Shown: positions 1-8,821, counted from the first letter of the stretch. The stretch is 37,301 bases of DNA from Cyanomargarita calcarea GSE-NOS-MK-12-04C (GCA_019359595.1 JAHHGZ010000058.1:1-37301); one strand, 5' to 3'. Translations and numbers: made by a program. Notes: a model not told the origin generated them from the sequence alone.

Positions 1-324
1 GCTTGGGTACGCTTACAAACTTCAACAAGTAAGGCCTCGGGCGCTCCAGTTTATACATCCAAACGTATAGACTTGTCGATATATAAACATTCTTGTCTAT
101 ATCTTTGTCAACTTAGGATTGCTCTTAAAACTCCTGCGTCGTCGCAATAGTTTTTTGGGGTTGGGAGAAAGGATTGTGCGATAATCGGTAGTGTGAGCGT
201 CTCGCTCAGGTGTGGGATGCCCACACTACCAAAAATCCCTCACAACACGTCAAATCCAGAAGCTGCAGATGGATGCACCGAAATTTGGGTTATCTTATAG
301 CTAAAGTTATCTTGGTTCTTAATT
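1..324. other. Left-edge region without a recognised gene
   Basis: Frame 1 on the plus strand is open from the left edge to a TAG at 148-150, but the translation resembles nothing I know and may be chance or the tail of a gene cut by the window. The only clear structure is the hairpin repeat at 187-230, listed separately. No promoter or RNA gene is evident before the Uma2 gene at 325. Confidence 0.4.
187..230. repeat. Nested hairpin intergenic repeat
   Basis: The 9-base arms GGTAGTGTG and CACACTACC are perfect inverted repeats. Inside lie two smaller hairpins, GAGC-gtctc-GCTC and GTGTGGG-atg-CCCACAC-like. The compact, fully palindromic design resembles the small dispersed palindromic repeats of Nostocales genomes. 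There is no T-run after it, so a terminator role is unlikely. Confidence 0.6.
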
Positions 325-984
325 ATGGTCAGCCTTAGCCTTAAAGAACTAATCGACGAACGTGAGTTAAGTCATAATGATGACCCAGAAGAAAGATTTA
401 TCAGTAGTGATGTAAGTTGGGAAAACTACGAAGCACTACTGATTAAGCTTATAGATAACTCACATTACCGCGTCACTTACTTAGATGGGGTGTTAGAAAT
501 TTTGTCACCATCAATTAGGCATGAAAGAGTAAAAACTAATTTAGGTACGCTACTAGAGCGCTTCTTCTACAAAAAGCGCATTTCCTATGTGCCAATGGGA
601 AGCACTACTTTTAAAAACAAAGCTAAAAAAGCTGGGGCTGAACCAGACGAATGTTACTGCATAGGTGAACAGAAAGCCGTACCAGATTTAGCTATAGAAA
701 TAGTTCTCACCAGTGGCAATTCAAGCAAACTGGAAATCTACCGAAGATTAGGGGTTGGAGAAGTTTGGTTTTGGGAAAGAAACCACTTGAAATTATACAA
801 ATTACGAGATAAAGATAACTCAAATCTCGAACAAGCTGCTGTTTATCCCGATACATATGGGTACGAGCTATTGACAAGAAGCGAATTACTACCGCAATTA
901 GATATTTTTCTATTGGAACAATGCCTCTCTATTTCGGATTCGATTTTAGCAATAGACGAGTTTGAAAAAGGATTAATAATTTAA
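325..984 (+). CDS. Uma2 family (DUF820) putative endonuclease
   Basis: A 219-residue member of the Uma2/DUF820 family, which has a PD-(D/E)xK nuclease-type fold and is greatly expanded in cyanobacteria. Its biological role is not established. The family signatures are visible: YLDGVLEILSPS near residues 53-64, HERV shortly after, the acidic strand pair VPDLAIEIV (residues 118-126) providing the candidate catalytic Asp and Glu, then KLEIYRRLGVGEVWFW with the following basic residues. Length is normal for the family (about 180-240). It stands alone, followed by decayed sequence, and is one of five Uma2 genes in this window. The start is the ATG at 325; no strong ribosome-binding site precedes it. 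Family assignment is firm; catalytic activity is inferred from fold relatives only. Confidence 0.88.
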   Translation: MVSLSLKELIDERELSHNDDPEERFISSDVSWENYEALLIKLIDNSHYRVTYLDGVLEILSPSIRHERVKTNLGTLLERFFYKKRISYVPMGSTTFKNKAKKAGAEPDECYCIGEQKAVPDLAIEIVLTSGNSSKLEIYRRLGVGEVWFWERNHLKLYKLRDKDNSNLEQAAVYPDTYGYELLTRSELLPQLDIFLLEQCLSISDSILAIDEFEKGLII

Positions 985-1186
985 GTCCACCTCGATTACT
1001 GTTACTATAACTAAAAACTACATCTGGGCTGTAAAGTCCAGAAGGAACTGAAAGCATCGTGTTGGTTTTAAATAAATGCCAGGAATATCTAGAATATTTA
1101 AAAAATACTGGTGAAATAGACTACAATCCAGTCCCACCCAAACGCTCGGAGCGCTACTACCCAACCCCAAACGGGCTATCGTTGAA

Positions 1187-1243
1187 ATGGATAAAATAGC
1201 GGATTACTGTATCAATCCATAACATCCGCAGGGAAAATACAAA
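1187..1243 (+). pseudogene. Possible DUF6883-like N-terminal remnant
   Basis: Reading from ATG 1187 gives MDKIADYCINP, a TAA stop, then HPQGKYK before the nucleotidyltransferase gene begins. The pattern LNPxHPxGxxKA is typical of the start of DUF6883-type proteins often found near nucleotidyltransferase or toxin-like genes, so this may be a relic with a stop where Glu is usual. It is very short and the resemblance is from memory, so the call is tentative. The preceding 985-1186 stretch shows nothing else I can support. Confidence 0.25.
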
Positions 1244-1245
1244 CT

Positions 1246-1536
1246 ATGGGCATTGAAGAATTACTATTACCTTTACGAGAAGAAATATTAAAAATTGCTG
1301 CTAAACATGGCGCTTATAATGTACGGGTATTTGGTTCGGTGGCAAGAGGTGAAGCGAAGGATGATAGCGATGTTGATTTTTTAGTAGAAATGGAAACAGG
1401 AAGAAATTTATTAGACAGGATTGGTTTAAAACAGGATTTGGAAGAATTATTAAAGCGGGAAGTTGATGTTGCAAAACCGAGTAATCTACATCAGTTAATC
1501 AGAGATAAAGTTTTGCGGGAAGCTGTCGTGTTATGA
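1246..1536 (+). CDS. mntA: MNT-type nucleotidyltransferase antitoxin (MntA-like)
   Basis: A 96-residue minimal nucleotidyltransferase with the Pol beta superfamily signature GSVARG at residues 30-35 followed by DSDVDFLVE, giving the metal-binding aspartates D42 and D44. In the characterised MntA/HepT systems this protein neutralises the HepT RNase by transferring AMP groups to its active-site tyrosine. The gene overlaps the next one by four bases (ATGA at 1533-1536), so the pair is translationally coupled in the usual antitoxin-first order. Length is typical. All key residues are present, so it looks functional. Function here is inferred from motif plus partner gene. Confidence 0.9.
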   Translation: MGIEELLLPLREEILKIAAKHGAYNVRVFGSVARGEAKDDSDVDFLVEMETGRNLLDRIGLKQDLEELLKREVDVAKPSNLHQLIRDKVLREAVVL

Positions 1537-1871
1537 GAGAGGAAAAACGTTATTTGTTGGATATTGCCGAATGTATTGAAAGAATAGAAGAATATACTAG
1601 CTCAGGGAAAGAAGCATTTGCTAACACTAGAATGATTCAGGATGCGGTAGTTAGGAATTTTGAGATTATTGGTGAAGCAACTAAAAGAATTTCTCAGGAA
1701 TTACGACAAAAGTATCCTGATGTCAAATGGAAGCAGATAGCAGGATTTAGAGATGTGTTAATTCATGACTATTTGCGGGTTGATTATAATGATGTTTGGG
1801 GAATTGTTGAGCGCGATCTACCTAGTTTAAAAGCAAATATTCAAATAATTTTACAAGATTTAGGCGAGTAA
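1533..1871 (+). CDS. hepT: HepT-like RNase toxin (DUF86)
   Basis: A 112-residue HEPN-superfamily protein of the HepT/DUF86 family. The diagnostic RNase motif R-x4-H-x-Y is intact as RDVLIHDY (R73, H78, Y80). The tyrosine is the residue that MntA-type partners AMPylate. Earlier helices carry the family pattern around [15 protein letters not shown]. The gene begins inside the stop of the nucleotidyltransferase gene (ATGA overlap), the standard arrangement of type VII toxin-antitoxin operons. It is full length and undamaged, whereas the flanking sequence on both sides is decayed, which fits a self-maintaining module. Role in phage defence or stress is unknown from sequence. Confidence 0.9.
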   Translation: MREEKRYLLDIAECIERIEEYTSSGKEAFANTRMIQDAVVRNFEIIGEATKRISQELRQKYPDVKWKQIAGFRDVLIHDYLRVDYNDVWGIVERDLPSLKANIQIILQDLGE

Positions 1872-1908
1872 ACTATAAATTTACTCTACAACAGTAAAAT
1901 ATATATCT

Positions 1909-2187
1909 TGAGGTGCTATCACCGTCGATCTGGGAGGAAAGCAGATGACGGAGTGGTTAGATTTGGCTGCGGCTAGGGTGGTTGGTTTTGTGAATGCGAT
2001 CGCTATTGACCACAAAGCTCACACATATGAAGAAAAAGTGCAAGCCTTTGCAGAATCTCCTACTGGGGCAATTGGTTTAGAGTTAGCATTGCCTTTGTTG
2101 TGACAGCATTTGGTAGAAAGCGGGGAATCTACAGCATTAGAATTGTGGCAAGCCTTGAGTAGTCGTCCTGCCTTGTGTTTAAAATAG
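1909..2187 (+). pseudogene. Dihydroorotase C-terminal remnant with in-frame stop
   Basis: The plus strand reads NAIAIDHKAHTYEEK then TGAIGLELALPLL, a TGA stop at 2101-2103, and continues in the same frame as QHLVESGESTALELWQALSSRP to a TAG at 2185. This matches the C-terminal region of cyanobacterial PyrC/dihydroorotase-like amidohydrolases, where the stop position is normally Trp (TGG to TGA would explain it). The catalytic first half is absent and the part before residue NAIAID (from 1945) does not look like PyrC, suggesting a rearranged junction. It is not expected to make enzyme. Recognition is from memory of the family pattern. Confidence 0.65.
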
Positions 2188-2265
2188 CAATTTTCCTGTG
2201 ATATATCTATATCACCAATCCCCAAAAAATAAGTCAAAATTATTTTAATTGGAATACTCTATAAA

Positions 2266-3780
2266 TCAGTAACTGTAGGACTTCAGCAACTTTGCCATCT
2301 CTTTGGAACTCACCAAACTATTCGCACACAAAATCCCCGATGCTGCCACCGCAGGCACGCCAATTCCCGGCATTGTGCTATCACCCACACGATATAATCC
2401 AGGAATCGGCGTATGAGTGCTGGGAAACATCCCTTTACCTGCTGGAATTGCTGGCCCATAGGTTCCTTGATATCTTCGTAAATAATGAGCATGAGTCAGG
2501 GGTGTGCCGATAAGCTCCAACACTAGGCGATCGCGAATATCGGGAATAATCCGTTCTAATGCCCGATATAAAGATTGCGCTTTCTGTTTCTTCTTCTCTT
2601 CATACTCGTTATTCCGTTGCCACCCCGCACAAGGTTCCAAGGTGTAAGCGTGAACCACATGGTGTCCTTCGGGTGCGAGAGTTGCATCCCAGACAGTGGG
2701 AATCGATATCATACAAGTATTTCCTGGTACAGTGATATCCTGATCCCCATCGTGAACCACTACATGATGTCCTGTCAAATTCTCCAACCCCGAAGCTTTT
2801 ATACCCAGATGTAAATGGATAAAACTATCAACTGCCTTAGTATTTAAAGCAGCTTGACGGTAAGATGCGGGTAAATCTTCGGGTCGGAGTAGCTTAGTGT
2901 AGGTATCCCAAATCGTCGCATTAGAAATTACTATCGGCGCTTTCAGAATATCTCCCGATCTCAAACGCACACCCACAACTTTTCTTTGTTCCAGCAAAAT
3001 CTGCTCAACATGGCATCCTAAGAGCAATTTACCACCCCAACGTACTAAACCCTGCACCAAAGCATTGATAATTGCCGCACTGCCACCCACAGGATATTCA
3101 ACACCAGCACGGGAACGTTCACCTAACATAAAAGCTACCTCTGGGGCTATAGTGCCATGTGCCTTCAAACCAGACAGCAGAAAGCATTCCAAGTCAATCA
3201 ACCGCCGCACCCAAGAATCCTGTATTGTCGCATCCATCACATCACCCACAGAACCTTGGACAATCGGCAAATGAGGTATCATTTTCCACACAGAAGGCAA
3301 ATACCGCCCCAGTAAAACGGGAATTAATTGCCAATCCGAGCGTAAAGCAATAGTGGGAATTGCTTTCATAGCCTCATATAGAGCCAACAACCGTTTTTCA
3401 AACTGTTGGAATTCCCTTCCACCTTGAGGGGTAATTTTCAGCACTTCATGGCGATAACGTTCCGGATTGCTATAAACAGGAAAACTAGCTTCCGGAAAAT
3501 GGTAATGTCCTAGAGGGTCATAGCGTACAGCTTCGAGAGATTCACCTAAAATATCTAAAACTTGTTTCACAGGATTCAAACTCTCTTGCTCAGTCAGACC
3601 ACAATAGAATGAAGGACCAGAATCAAATTCAAATCCTCTTCGTCTGAAACTATGAGCCGCACCACCTGCAATTGTATGACTTTCTAGACACATTACCCGC
3701 TTACCGTAACGCGCAAGCAACCCAGCAGCAGTTAACCCACCGATACCACTACCAATGACGATAACATCACAATCTTGCAT
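2266..3780 (-). CDS. CrtI/CrtISO-like FAD-dependent oxidoreductase
   Basis: A 504-residue flavoprotein of the phytoene desaturase / carotenoid isomerase / retinol saturase superfamily. The N-terminal Rossmann dinucleotide motif is IVIGSGIGGLTAAGLLARYG (residues 6-25) with a downstream acidic residue in CLESH, followed by GGAAHSFRRRGFEFDSG, the pattern of this superfamily. The C-terminal FAD motif appears as GLYRVGDSTMPGIGVPAVAASG. Such enzymes act on carotenoids or other polyenes at membranes. Length fits CrtISO (about 500) but the sequence start differs from canonical cyanobacterial CrtH, so substrate is uncertain. It is convergent with nothing close and divergent from the ABC/MCE pair across a 74-base repeat-rich gap. 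Confidence 0.85.
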   Translation of the reverse strand: MQDCDVIVIGSGIGGLTAAGLLARYGKRVMCLESHTIAGGAAHSFRRRGFEFDSGPSFYCGLTEQESLNPVKQVLDILGESLEAVRYDPLGHYHFPEASFPVYSNPERYRHEVLKITPQGGREFQQFEKRLLALYEAMKAIPTIALRSDWQLIPVLLGRYLPSVWKMIPHLPIVQGSVGDVMDATIQDSWVRRLIDLECFLLSGLKAHGTIAPEVAFMLGERSRAGVEYPVGGSAAIINALVQGLVRWGGKLLLGCHVEQILLEQRKVVGVRLRSGDILKAPIVISNATIWDTYTKLLRPEDLPASYRQAALNTKAVDSFIHLHLGIKASGLENLTGHHVVVHDGDQDITVPGNTCMISIPTVWDATLAPEGHHVVHAYTLEPCAGWQRNNEYEEKKKQKAQSLYRALERIIPDIRDRLVLELIGTPLTHAHYLRRYQGTYGPAIPAGKGMFPSTHTPIPGLYRVGDSTMPGIGVPAVAASGILCANSLVSSKEMAKLLKSYSY

Positions 3781-3783
3781 TTT

Positions 3784-3850
3784 GTTAGCTGTTAGTTGTT
3801 AGTTGTTAATTGTTAGTTCTTTACTACTATCCACTATCCACTAACGAATG
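3784..3850. repeat. STRR heptamer tract (GTTAGTT type)
   Basis: Imperfect tandem copies of a seven-base unit (GTTAGTT and variants) followed by CCACTAT repeats fill the divergent gap between the oxidoreductase and the ABC ATPase. This is the short tandemly repeated repetitive class known from heterocystous cyanobacteria. Confidence 0.75.
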
Positions 3851-3854
3851 ACTA

Positions 3855-4637
3855 ATGAATGAACCATTAATTCAACTCAAAGGCATTTCTAAGTCCTTTG
3901 GTAATAATAAAGTTTTAGATAATGTCGATTTAACGATTTACCGGGGAGAAGCGCTGGCAATTATCGGCCCTAGCGGTACAGGCAAATCAACTGTTTTACG
4001 AATAATTGCAGGGTTAACTCCAGCCGATGAAGGGGAAATATATATACAAGGGGTACGACGAGAGGGATTGATTGAAGATGGAGCCGATGCAGTTGGAATT
4101 GGGATGGTATTCCAGCAAGCAGCGTTATTTGATTCCTTAACGGTGGAGGAAAATGTCGGCTTTTTGCTTTACCAATACTCAAAATTGCCTAAAAGACGCA
4201 TTCGGGAACTGGTTCATGAAAAATTAGACATGGTAGGCTTGCCGGGAATTGCCTCCCGCTATCCTTCGGAACTCTCTGGAGGGATGCGAAAACGAGTCAG
4301 TTTTGCCCGTGCGATAATGTCTAACCCCGAAAATCCCAAAGACGGAGCAGAAGTTTTACTATACGATGAACCTACCGCCGGACTCGATCCAATTGCTTCA
4401 ACTGTAATAGAAGATTTAATCCGGCAGTTGCAATCGACTCAAGGAGTTTGTAGTACCTATGCCATCGTTACTCACCAAGATAGCACCATCCGTCGCACTG
4501 CCGATCAAATAGTGTTTCTCTACCAAGGTAAAGTGCAGTGGCAAGGTACAGCTAATGAAATTCATCAAACAGAACATCCATTGATTAAACAATTTATTAG
4601 TGGAAGTGTCGAAGGTCCTATTCAAGTGGCGGGATAG
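3855..4637 (+). CDS. ABC transporter ATPase, MlaF/TGD3 type
   Basis: A 260-residue ABC ATPase. Walker A is GPSGTGKST (residues 38-46), the Q-loop is in VFQQAALFDSLTVEENV, the signature is LSGGMRKR, Walker B is VLLYDEPTAGLD and the switch His is in IVTHQD. The LSGGMRKRVSFARA signature and the long insert before Walker B are characteristic of the Mla/TGD lipid-transport ATPases rather than nutrient importers. The next gene encodes an MCE substrate-binding protein, which supports a role in trafficking lipids between inner and outer or thylakoid membranes. No permease (MlaE-like) gene lies in this window, so it must be encoded elsewhere, as is common in cyanobacteria. Confidence 0.9.
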   Translation: MNEPLIQLKGISKSFGNNKVLDNVDLTIYRGEALAIIGPSGTGKSTVLRIIAGLTPADEGEIYIQGVRREGLIEDGADAVGIGMVFQQAALFDSLTVEENVGFLLYQYSKLPKRRIRELVHEKLDMVGLPGIASRYPSELSGGMRKRVSFARAIMSNPENPKDGAEVLLYDEPTAGLDPIASTVIEDLIRQLQSTQGVCSTYAIVTHQDSTIRRTADQIVFLYQGKVQWQGTANEIHQTEHPLIKQFISGSVEGPIQVAG

Positions 4638-4640
4638 AAA

Positions 4641-4670
4641 GTTAGGAGTTAGGAGTTGGGAGTTAGGAGT
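4641..4670. repeat. STRR heptamer tract (GTTAGGA)
   Basis: About four tandem copies of GTTAGGA/GTTGGGA lie between the ATPase and MCE genes. It is the same unit as in the tracts near 8822, 11041 and 16385. Confidence 0.75.
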
Positions 4671-4720
4671 CTTTGTGTTAACTCATAATTCATAACTAAA
4701 TTGTAGGGGAGAGGATAAAA

Positions 4721-6187
4721 ATGCGATCTCGAACATTTAGAGAAGGTTCTGTTGGATTGTTGTTACTTGCCGGACTGGGAGTCTTTGGAATTATATTTTT
4801 ATGGTTGAATAGATTAACTGTTGGTCAAACTTCATACAAAGCTATTGTGGACTTTACCAATGCCGGAGGGATGCAAAAAGGTACGAATGTTCGTTATCGT
4901 GGCGTTAAAGTCGGTCGAATTTCTAATGTTCGCCCAGGTTCAAATGGTGTGGAGGTAGAAATCGAAATTACTCAACCTAACCTGATAATTCCCCGTGATG
5001 TGCTAGTTGAGGCAAATCAGAGTGGACTGATCAGCGAAAGTATGATCGACATTACACCACAAGCAAACTTAGTAAGTGGCATTAACCCTGGCAAACCTTT
5101 AGATCCAAATTGCGATAAAAATTTAATCATCTGTAATGGTTCTCGTTTAAAAGGTAACATCGGTATCAGTGTTGATGAACTGATTCGCACTAGTAGCAAG
5201 TTAGCTACCGTTTATACCGACCCTAAATTCTATGGCAACGTAAATGATGCATTAAAAAATACAGCAGAAGCCGCAGCACAAATAGCCCGCCTTAGCCGCG
5301 ATTTTTCCGGTTTGGCAAGAAGTTCGCAACAACAATTGGGCAGCTTTTCCAATGCAGCCAATTCCGTATCTAGAGCCGCAGATAAAATCAGTGCATCTAC
5401 GAGTCAAACGGTAGATAAGTTGGGCACAACTACCAATCAGTTTAACGCCACAGCAACTCAATTTGGTACAACCGCAAAAGACCTTAGTTCAACAGCAAAA
5501 CAAGCAAGTCGGCTGTTAACAAATCTAGATAGTCTGGTGACCACAAATCGTTCTTCCTTGGTGGCAGTGTTAAATAATATCACCAAAACCAGCGAAAAAT
5601 TAAGCACCACAGTTAACAGCTTATCACCCACTGTGGATCGCTTCACCAAAGGGGAATTATTACAAAATTTAGAAACTCTCTCCGCTAACGCAGCCCAAGC
5701 ATCAGCTAATTTACGTGATGCTAGCAAAACACTAAATGACCCAAATAATGTGCTGGTATTGCAACAAACATTAGATTCAGCAAGGGTGACATTTGAAAAT
5801 ACTCAAAAAATTACATCTGATTTAGACGAATTGACAGGCGACCCCAAATTTAGAGAAAATGTTAAACGATTGGTCAATGGTTTAAGTAGCTTAGTATCTT
5901 CCACGAATCAGATAGAAGAAAAGGTAAAAGTTGCGGCAACTTTAGAATCAGTAAGAGCTAATGCAAATAACCCAGATAAAACGTTTCCAACTCCAGGCAT
6001 CCAAATTCCAGATGTAGAAATTAATACATTTTCGGCTCCTTTTAAAAGTGCAAGCGATCGCTTGACGAACATCTCATCTCAAGAAACTCTATTACGAGAA
6101 TTGCGGCAATATAAACAGCAACGGGAACAAGAGAAAGAGAATAAGACAGCGGAGGCACAGGTAGAATTTAGTTTGACTGGGGACTGA
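4721..6187 (+). CDS. MCE-domain lipid-binding protein (MlaD/TGD2 type)
   Basis: A 488-residue membrane-anchored MCE protein. One transmembrane segment (about residues 11-30) is followed by the MCE domain with YKAIVDFTNAGGMQKGTNVRYRGVKVGRI (about 40-70). The region from about 170 to 440 is a long Ser/Thr/Asn-rich helical tail with repeating SRAADKISAS/TAKQAS-like heptads, probably forming the coiled-coil barrel or needle seen in MCE family proteins. A charged Glu/Lys/Gln tail closes it. A strong ribosome-binding site (AGGGGAGAGG near 4706) decides the ATG at 4721. With the upstream ATPase it forms an Mla/TGD-type lipid transporter missing its permease here. Confidence 0.9.
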   Translation: MRSRTFREGSVGLLLLAGLGVFGIIFLWLNRLTVGQTSYKAIVDFTNAGGMQKGTNVRYRGVKVGRISNVRPGSNGVEVEIEITQPNLIIPRDVLVEANQSGLISESMIDITPQANLVSGINPGKPLDPNCDKNLIICNGSRLKGNIGISVDELIRTSSKLATVYTDPKFYGNVNDALKNTAEAAAQIARLSRDFSGLARSSQQQLGSFSNAANSVSRAADKISASTSQTVDKLGTTTNQFNATATQFGTTAKDLSSTAKQASRLLTNLDSLVTTNRSSLVAVLNNITKTSEKLSTTVNSLSPTVDRFTKGELLQNLETLSANAAQASANLRDASKTLNDPNNVLVLQQTLDSARVTFENTQKITSDLDELTGDPKFRENVKRLVNGLSSLVSSTNQIEEKVKVAATLESVRANANNPDKTFPTPGIQIPDVEINTFSAPFKSASDRLTNISSQETLLRELRQYKQQREQEKENKTAEAQVEFSLTGD

Positions 6188-6413
6188 GCAATATTCATGA
6201 AAGCCTACAGTATACTTATAAGTATAATTGCTCAACATCACTCTTCAGTTAAGCTATATTGCGATTTAGTGCCAAAATACAATCTCCCATGCAAGAGAGA
6301 TATTTTCCGTGTTAAGGTCATGATGATTGAGTATTATTTTCGGTTATATGACTCGTTTTACAGACATTTCTCCGAATCTAAACCTCTACAACTTTTGATT
6401 CTGGAGATATTTT

Positions 6414-6740
6414 ATGTCGATTTATGTAGGTAATCTATCTTATGAGGTTGTTCAAGATGACCTCAAAAAGGTTTTTCTAGAATACGGAACCGTGAAAAGC
6501 GTTCAATTGCCTGTAGACCGTGAAACAGGTAGAGTCAGAGGTTTTGCCTTTGTAGAAATGGGAACAGACGCTGAAGAACTAGCAGCGATTGAAGCTCTTG
6601 ATGGTGCTGAATGGATGGGTCGTAACTTAAAGGTTAATAAAGCTAAACCTAAGTCTGATTCTGGTTCATTCGGCGGTGACAGACGTGGTGGCGGTGCTGG
6701 TGGCGGTGGCGGTGGCGGTGGATACTCTCGCCGCTACTAA
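6414..6740 (+). CDS. Glycine-tailed RRM RNA-binding protein (Rbp)
   Basis: A 108-residue single-RRM protein. RNP2 is IYVGNLSY (residues 3-10) and RNP1 is RGFAFVEM (residues 43-50). Residues about 83-108 are a Gly-rich tail rich in GG and ending SRRY. This is the cyanobacterial Rbp family, whose glycine-tailed members are often cold-induced and bind single-stranded RNA or membrane-associated mRNAs. The start is the ATG at 6414 after a GGAG element. The 226 bases before it show no convincing gene and probably contain the promoter and a 5' UTR. It is followed by a long-stem terminator at 6799-6877. Confidence 0.93.
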   Translation: MSIYVGNLSYEVVQDDLKKVFLEYGTVKSVQLPVDRETGRVRGFAFVEMGTDAEELAAIEALDGAEWMGRNLKVNKAKPKSDSGSFGGDRRGGGAGGGGGGGGYSRRY

Positions 6741-6798
6741 GCTTTAAGGTAAATTTTCCCCCCTGCCCCCAATACTGTTCGAGAATAAAATTCAAAGT

Positions 6799-6877
6799 CC
6801 CCCTGAATTGGGGAGCCAATGCGTTGGGCGGCTCTGCCGACTTGTAGTATGTGGCGTGGATTCAGGGGGCTTTTTTT
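6799..6877 (+). terminator. Terminator hairpin with repeat-filled loop
   Basis: The arms CCCCCTGAAT (6799-6808) and ATTCAGGGGG (6860-6869) are perfect complements and are followed by C and seven T, a rho-independent terminator for the RRM gene. Unusually the loop is about 50 bases and holds a 31-base segment (6814-6844) that recurs in reverse complement at 31568-31598. The opposite-strand gene dnaG ends just beyond it. Confidence 0.75.
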
Positions 6878-6894
6878 ACAACTACGTAACCCAA

Positions 6895-8817
6895 TCATAA
6901 TAAGTCCGTAATCGAGAATAACCTCTGCTTGTCTAACTCTTGCAACCACTGTTTTTCCGCATAAAAAGCCTGATAATAGGATTGGTATAATTCCGGCTCA
7001 GTTTCTGGATCTGTTTGCTCCCAAAGTTCTCGGAAGTGCCGATAACGTCTTTCTCGCAGCGCCTTTTCTATACAAGCGGTTGTAACTTGAATCACCTGCG
7101 GCGTACGTAAAATTTCTTTCTGCATTTTCTCGCTGAGATAAAATAGATGGGATAGCCCCGATTCTTCAGGAAACTCGATTAATCTATCTTGCAGAGTTGG
7201 GATTAAATCTACAACGCTCCCAGATGCGCTTATTCCTAAAATTTCTTGCCACAAAAAGCGGTGATGGGAAAGGCTAAATTGCAAATCTCGCTCGTCTAAA
7301 GCTTCGGTAATCGCTTTTCGCTGTTCGGGACAATGCAGATAGATTCGCAGTAATAAAGCTTCTGCTAATTCTAAAAGACTGCGATCTTTATTTTGGAGTG
7401 GATCGGGATAATTTTTACTTTTGGATTCCCTATTCCCCTTGGATGAGACTGGCTTACTGTAACTGCTAGCAGGAGCAATTTGAGTTAAGAGATTTTCTAC
7501 TCGTAGAGGTTTAAGTCTGTCATCTCCAAAACTGAGTATTTCCGCACAACGGTCTATATAATAATCGCGAGTATCAATATTATTAATATTTTTTAGTAAT
7601 TTGACGATTTGTTGCGAGACATACTGAAAATCTGTAGCCTGCTTTAAATCCCGATTTTTGGTAATTTGCTGAATTTGCCAATCAAGCCACAACGGAGCTT
7701 TGACTAATAATTGCCGATAATCTTCTGGTGTGTGACTGTGCAAGTATTCATCAGCGTCTTTCCCTGACGGGATATTGAGGATTTTTAGCTGTACTTCCCC
7801 TGTATAAGCCAGTTGAGCAATTTCCCCGATCGCTCTTTCGGCTGCATTTGTCCCGGCTTTATCAGCGTCAAAGTTGAGTACTAGCTGTTTTGATTCGCTG
7901 TAGCGCAATATCAACTTTACTTGGTCTAAACTCAGTGCCGTACCCAGAGAAGCGATCGCGTTATTAATTCCAACAGCATGGAGAGCGATCGCATCAAAAT
8001 ATCCCTCGACCACCACAGCTTGATCCTGTTGTGAAATACCTGTTTTTGCTTTATCCAGAGCAAATAAAGTTTTACCTTTATTAAATAATTCCGTTTCGGG
8101 AGAATTTAGATACTTCGGCTGCTCATCAGTTAAGGTTCTCCCACCAAAAGCGATCGTGCGCCCCATGCTATCGTGGATGGGAATCATCAATCTTGAGCGA
8201 AATACGTCATAATAACCGCTTCCTTCCTTACGCTGTTTAATTAACCCTGCTTTTTCTACTAATTGCACTGGATAGCGTTTATCTTCTACTAGATAACGGT
8301 AAACAGTTTCCCAACCAGCAGGGGCATAACCTAAAGCAAATTGCTGAATTGTTTCTTCCCCCAGCTTGCGGTTAGACTGGAGATATTCAAGAGCAGGGTG
8401 TCCTTGGGGCTGTCTGAGAGCGTGTTGATAAAACTGGGCGCAAGAAGCGAGAACCTCATATAATTGCTCGCGTAAAGATAATTGGCGTTGTAATTCTTGC
8501 CTTTGTTCGGGTTCTAGGGTTTGTACGGATATTTGGTAACGCCGTGCTAAATCTACTACGACTTCCGTGAAGGAGCGTTTCTGTAGGTTCTTCAAGAATG
8601 TGATGGCATTTCCCGCAGCTTGGCAGCCAAAGCAAAAGTATATTTGCTTGCCGGGGCTGACTGTAAAACTGGGACTTTTTTCATCATGAAAGGGGCACAA
8701 GCCAACAAAATCTTTGCCTCGTTTGCGTAAAACTACGTATTCCGAGACGACATCTACAATATCAGCCCGATTTCGGATTTCTTCAATTGTATCTGGATGC
8801 AAGCGAGGAATTTGCAT
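6895..8817 (-). CDS. dnaG: DNA primase
   Basis: A 640-residue DnaG, which makes RNA primers at the replication fork. The CHC2 zinc finger is complete: C41, H44, C62, C65. The catalytic TOPRIM domain shows EGYFD with E271 and the metal-binding NFDAD with D317 and D319. The C-terminal 200 residues form the helicase-interaction region and are diverged, as usual in cyanobacteria. Length is within the family range (about 580-690). The start ATG at 8817 is immediately preceded by an STRR tract, so the promoter must lie within or beyond that repeat. Confidence 0.97.
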   Translation of the reverse strand: MQIPRLHPDTIEEIRNRADIVDVVSEYVVLRKRGKDFVGLCPFHDEKSPSFTVSPGKQIYFCFGCQAAGNAITFLKNLQKRSFTEVVVDLARRYQISVQTLEPEQRQELQRQLSLREQLYEVLASCAQFYQHALRQPQGHPALEYLQSNRKLGEETIQQFALGYAPAGWETVYRYLVEDKRYPVQLVEKAGLIKQRKEGSGYYDVFRSRLMIPIHDSMGRTIAFGGRTLTDEQPKYLNSPETELFNKGKTLFALDKAKTGISQQDQAVVVEGYFDAIALHAVGINNAIASLGTALSLDQVKLILRYSESKQLVLNFDADKAGTNAAERAIGEIAQLAYTGEVQLKILNIPSGKDADEYLHSHTPEDYRQLLVKAPLWLDWQIQQITKNRDLKQATDFQYVSQQIVKLLKNINNIDTRDYYIDRCAEILSFGDDRLKPLRVENLLTQIAPASSYSKPVSSKGNRESKSKNYPDPLQNKDRSLLELAEALLLRIYLHCPEQRKAITEALDERDLQFSLSHHRFLWQEILGISASGSVVDLIPTLQDRLIEFPEESGLSHLFYLSEKMQKEILRTPQVIQVTTACIEKALRERRYRHFRELWEQTDPETEPELYQSYYQAFYAEKQWLQELDKQRLFSITDLL

Positions 8818-8821
8818 ATTT

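Noticed and set aside
6197-6433. 78-codon frame before the RRM gene
   Set aside because: Low-complexity, family-free translation that overlaps the RRM start; better explained as promoter and 5' UTR.
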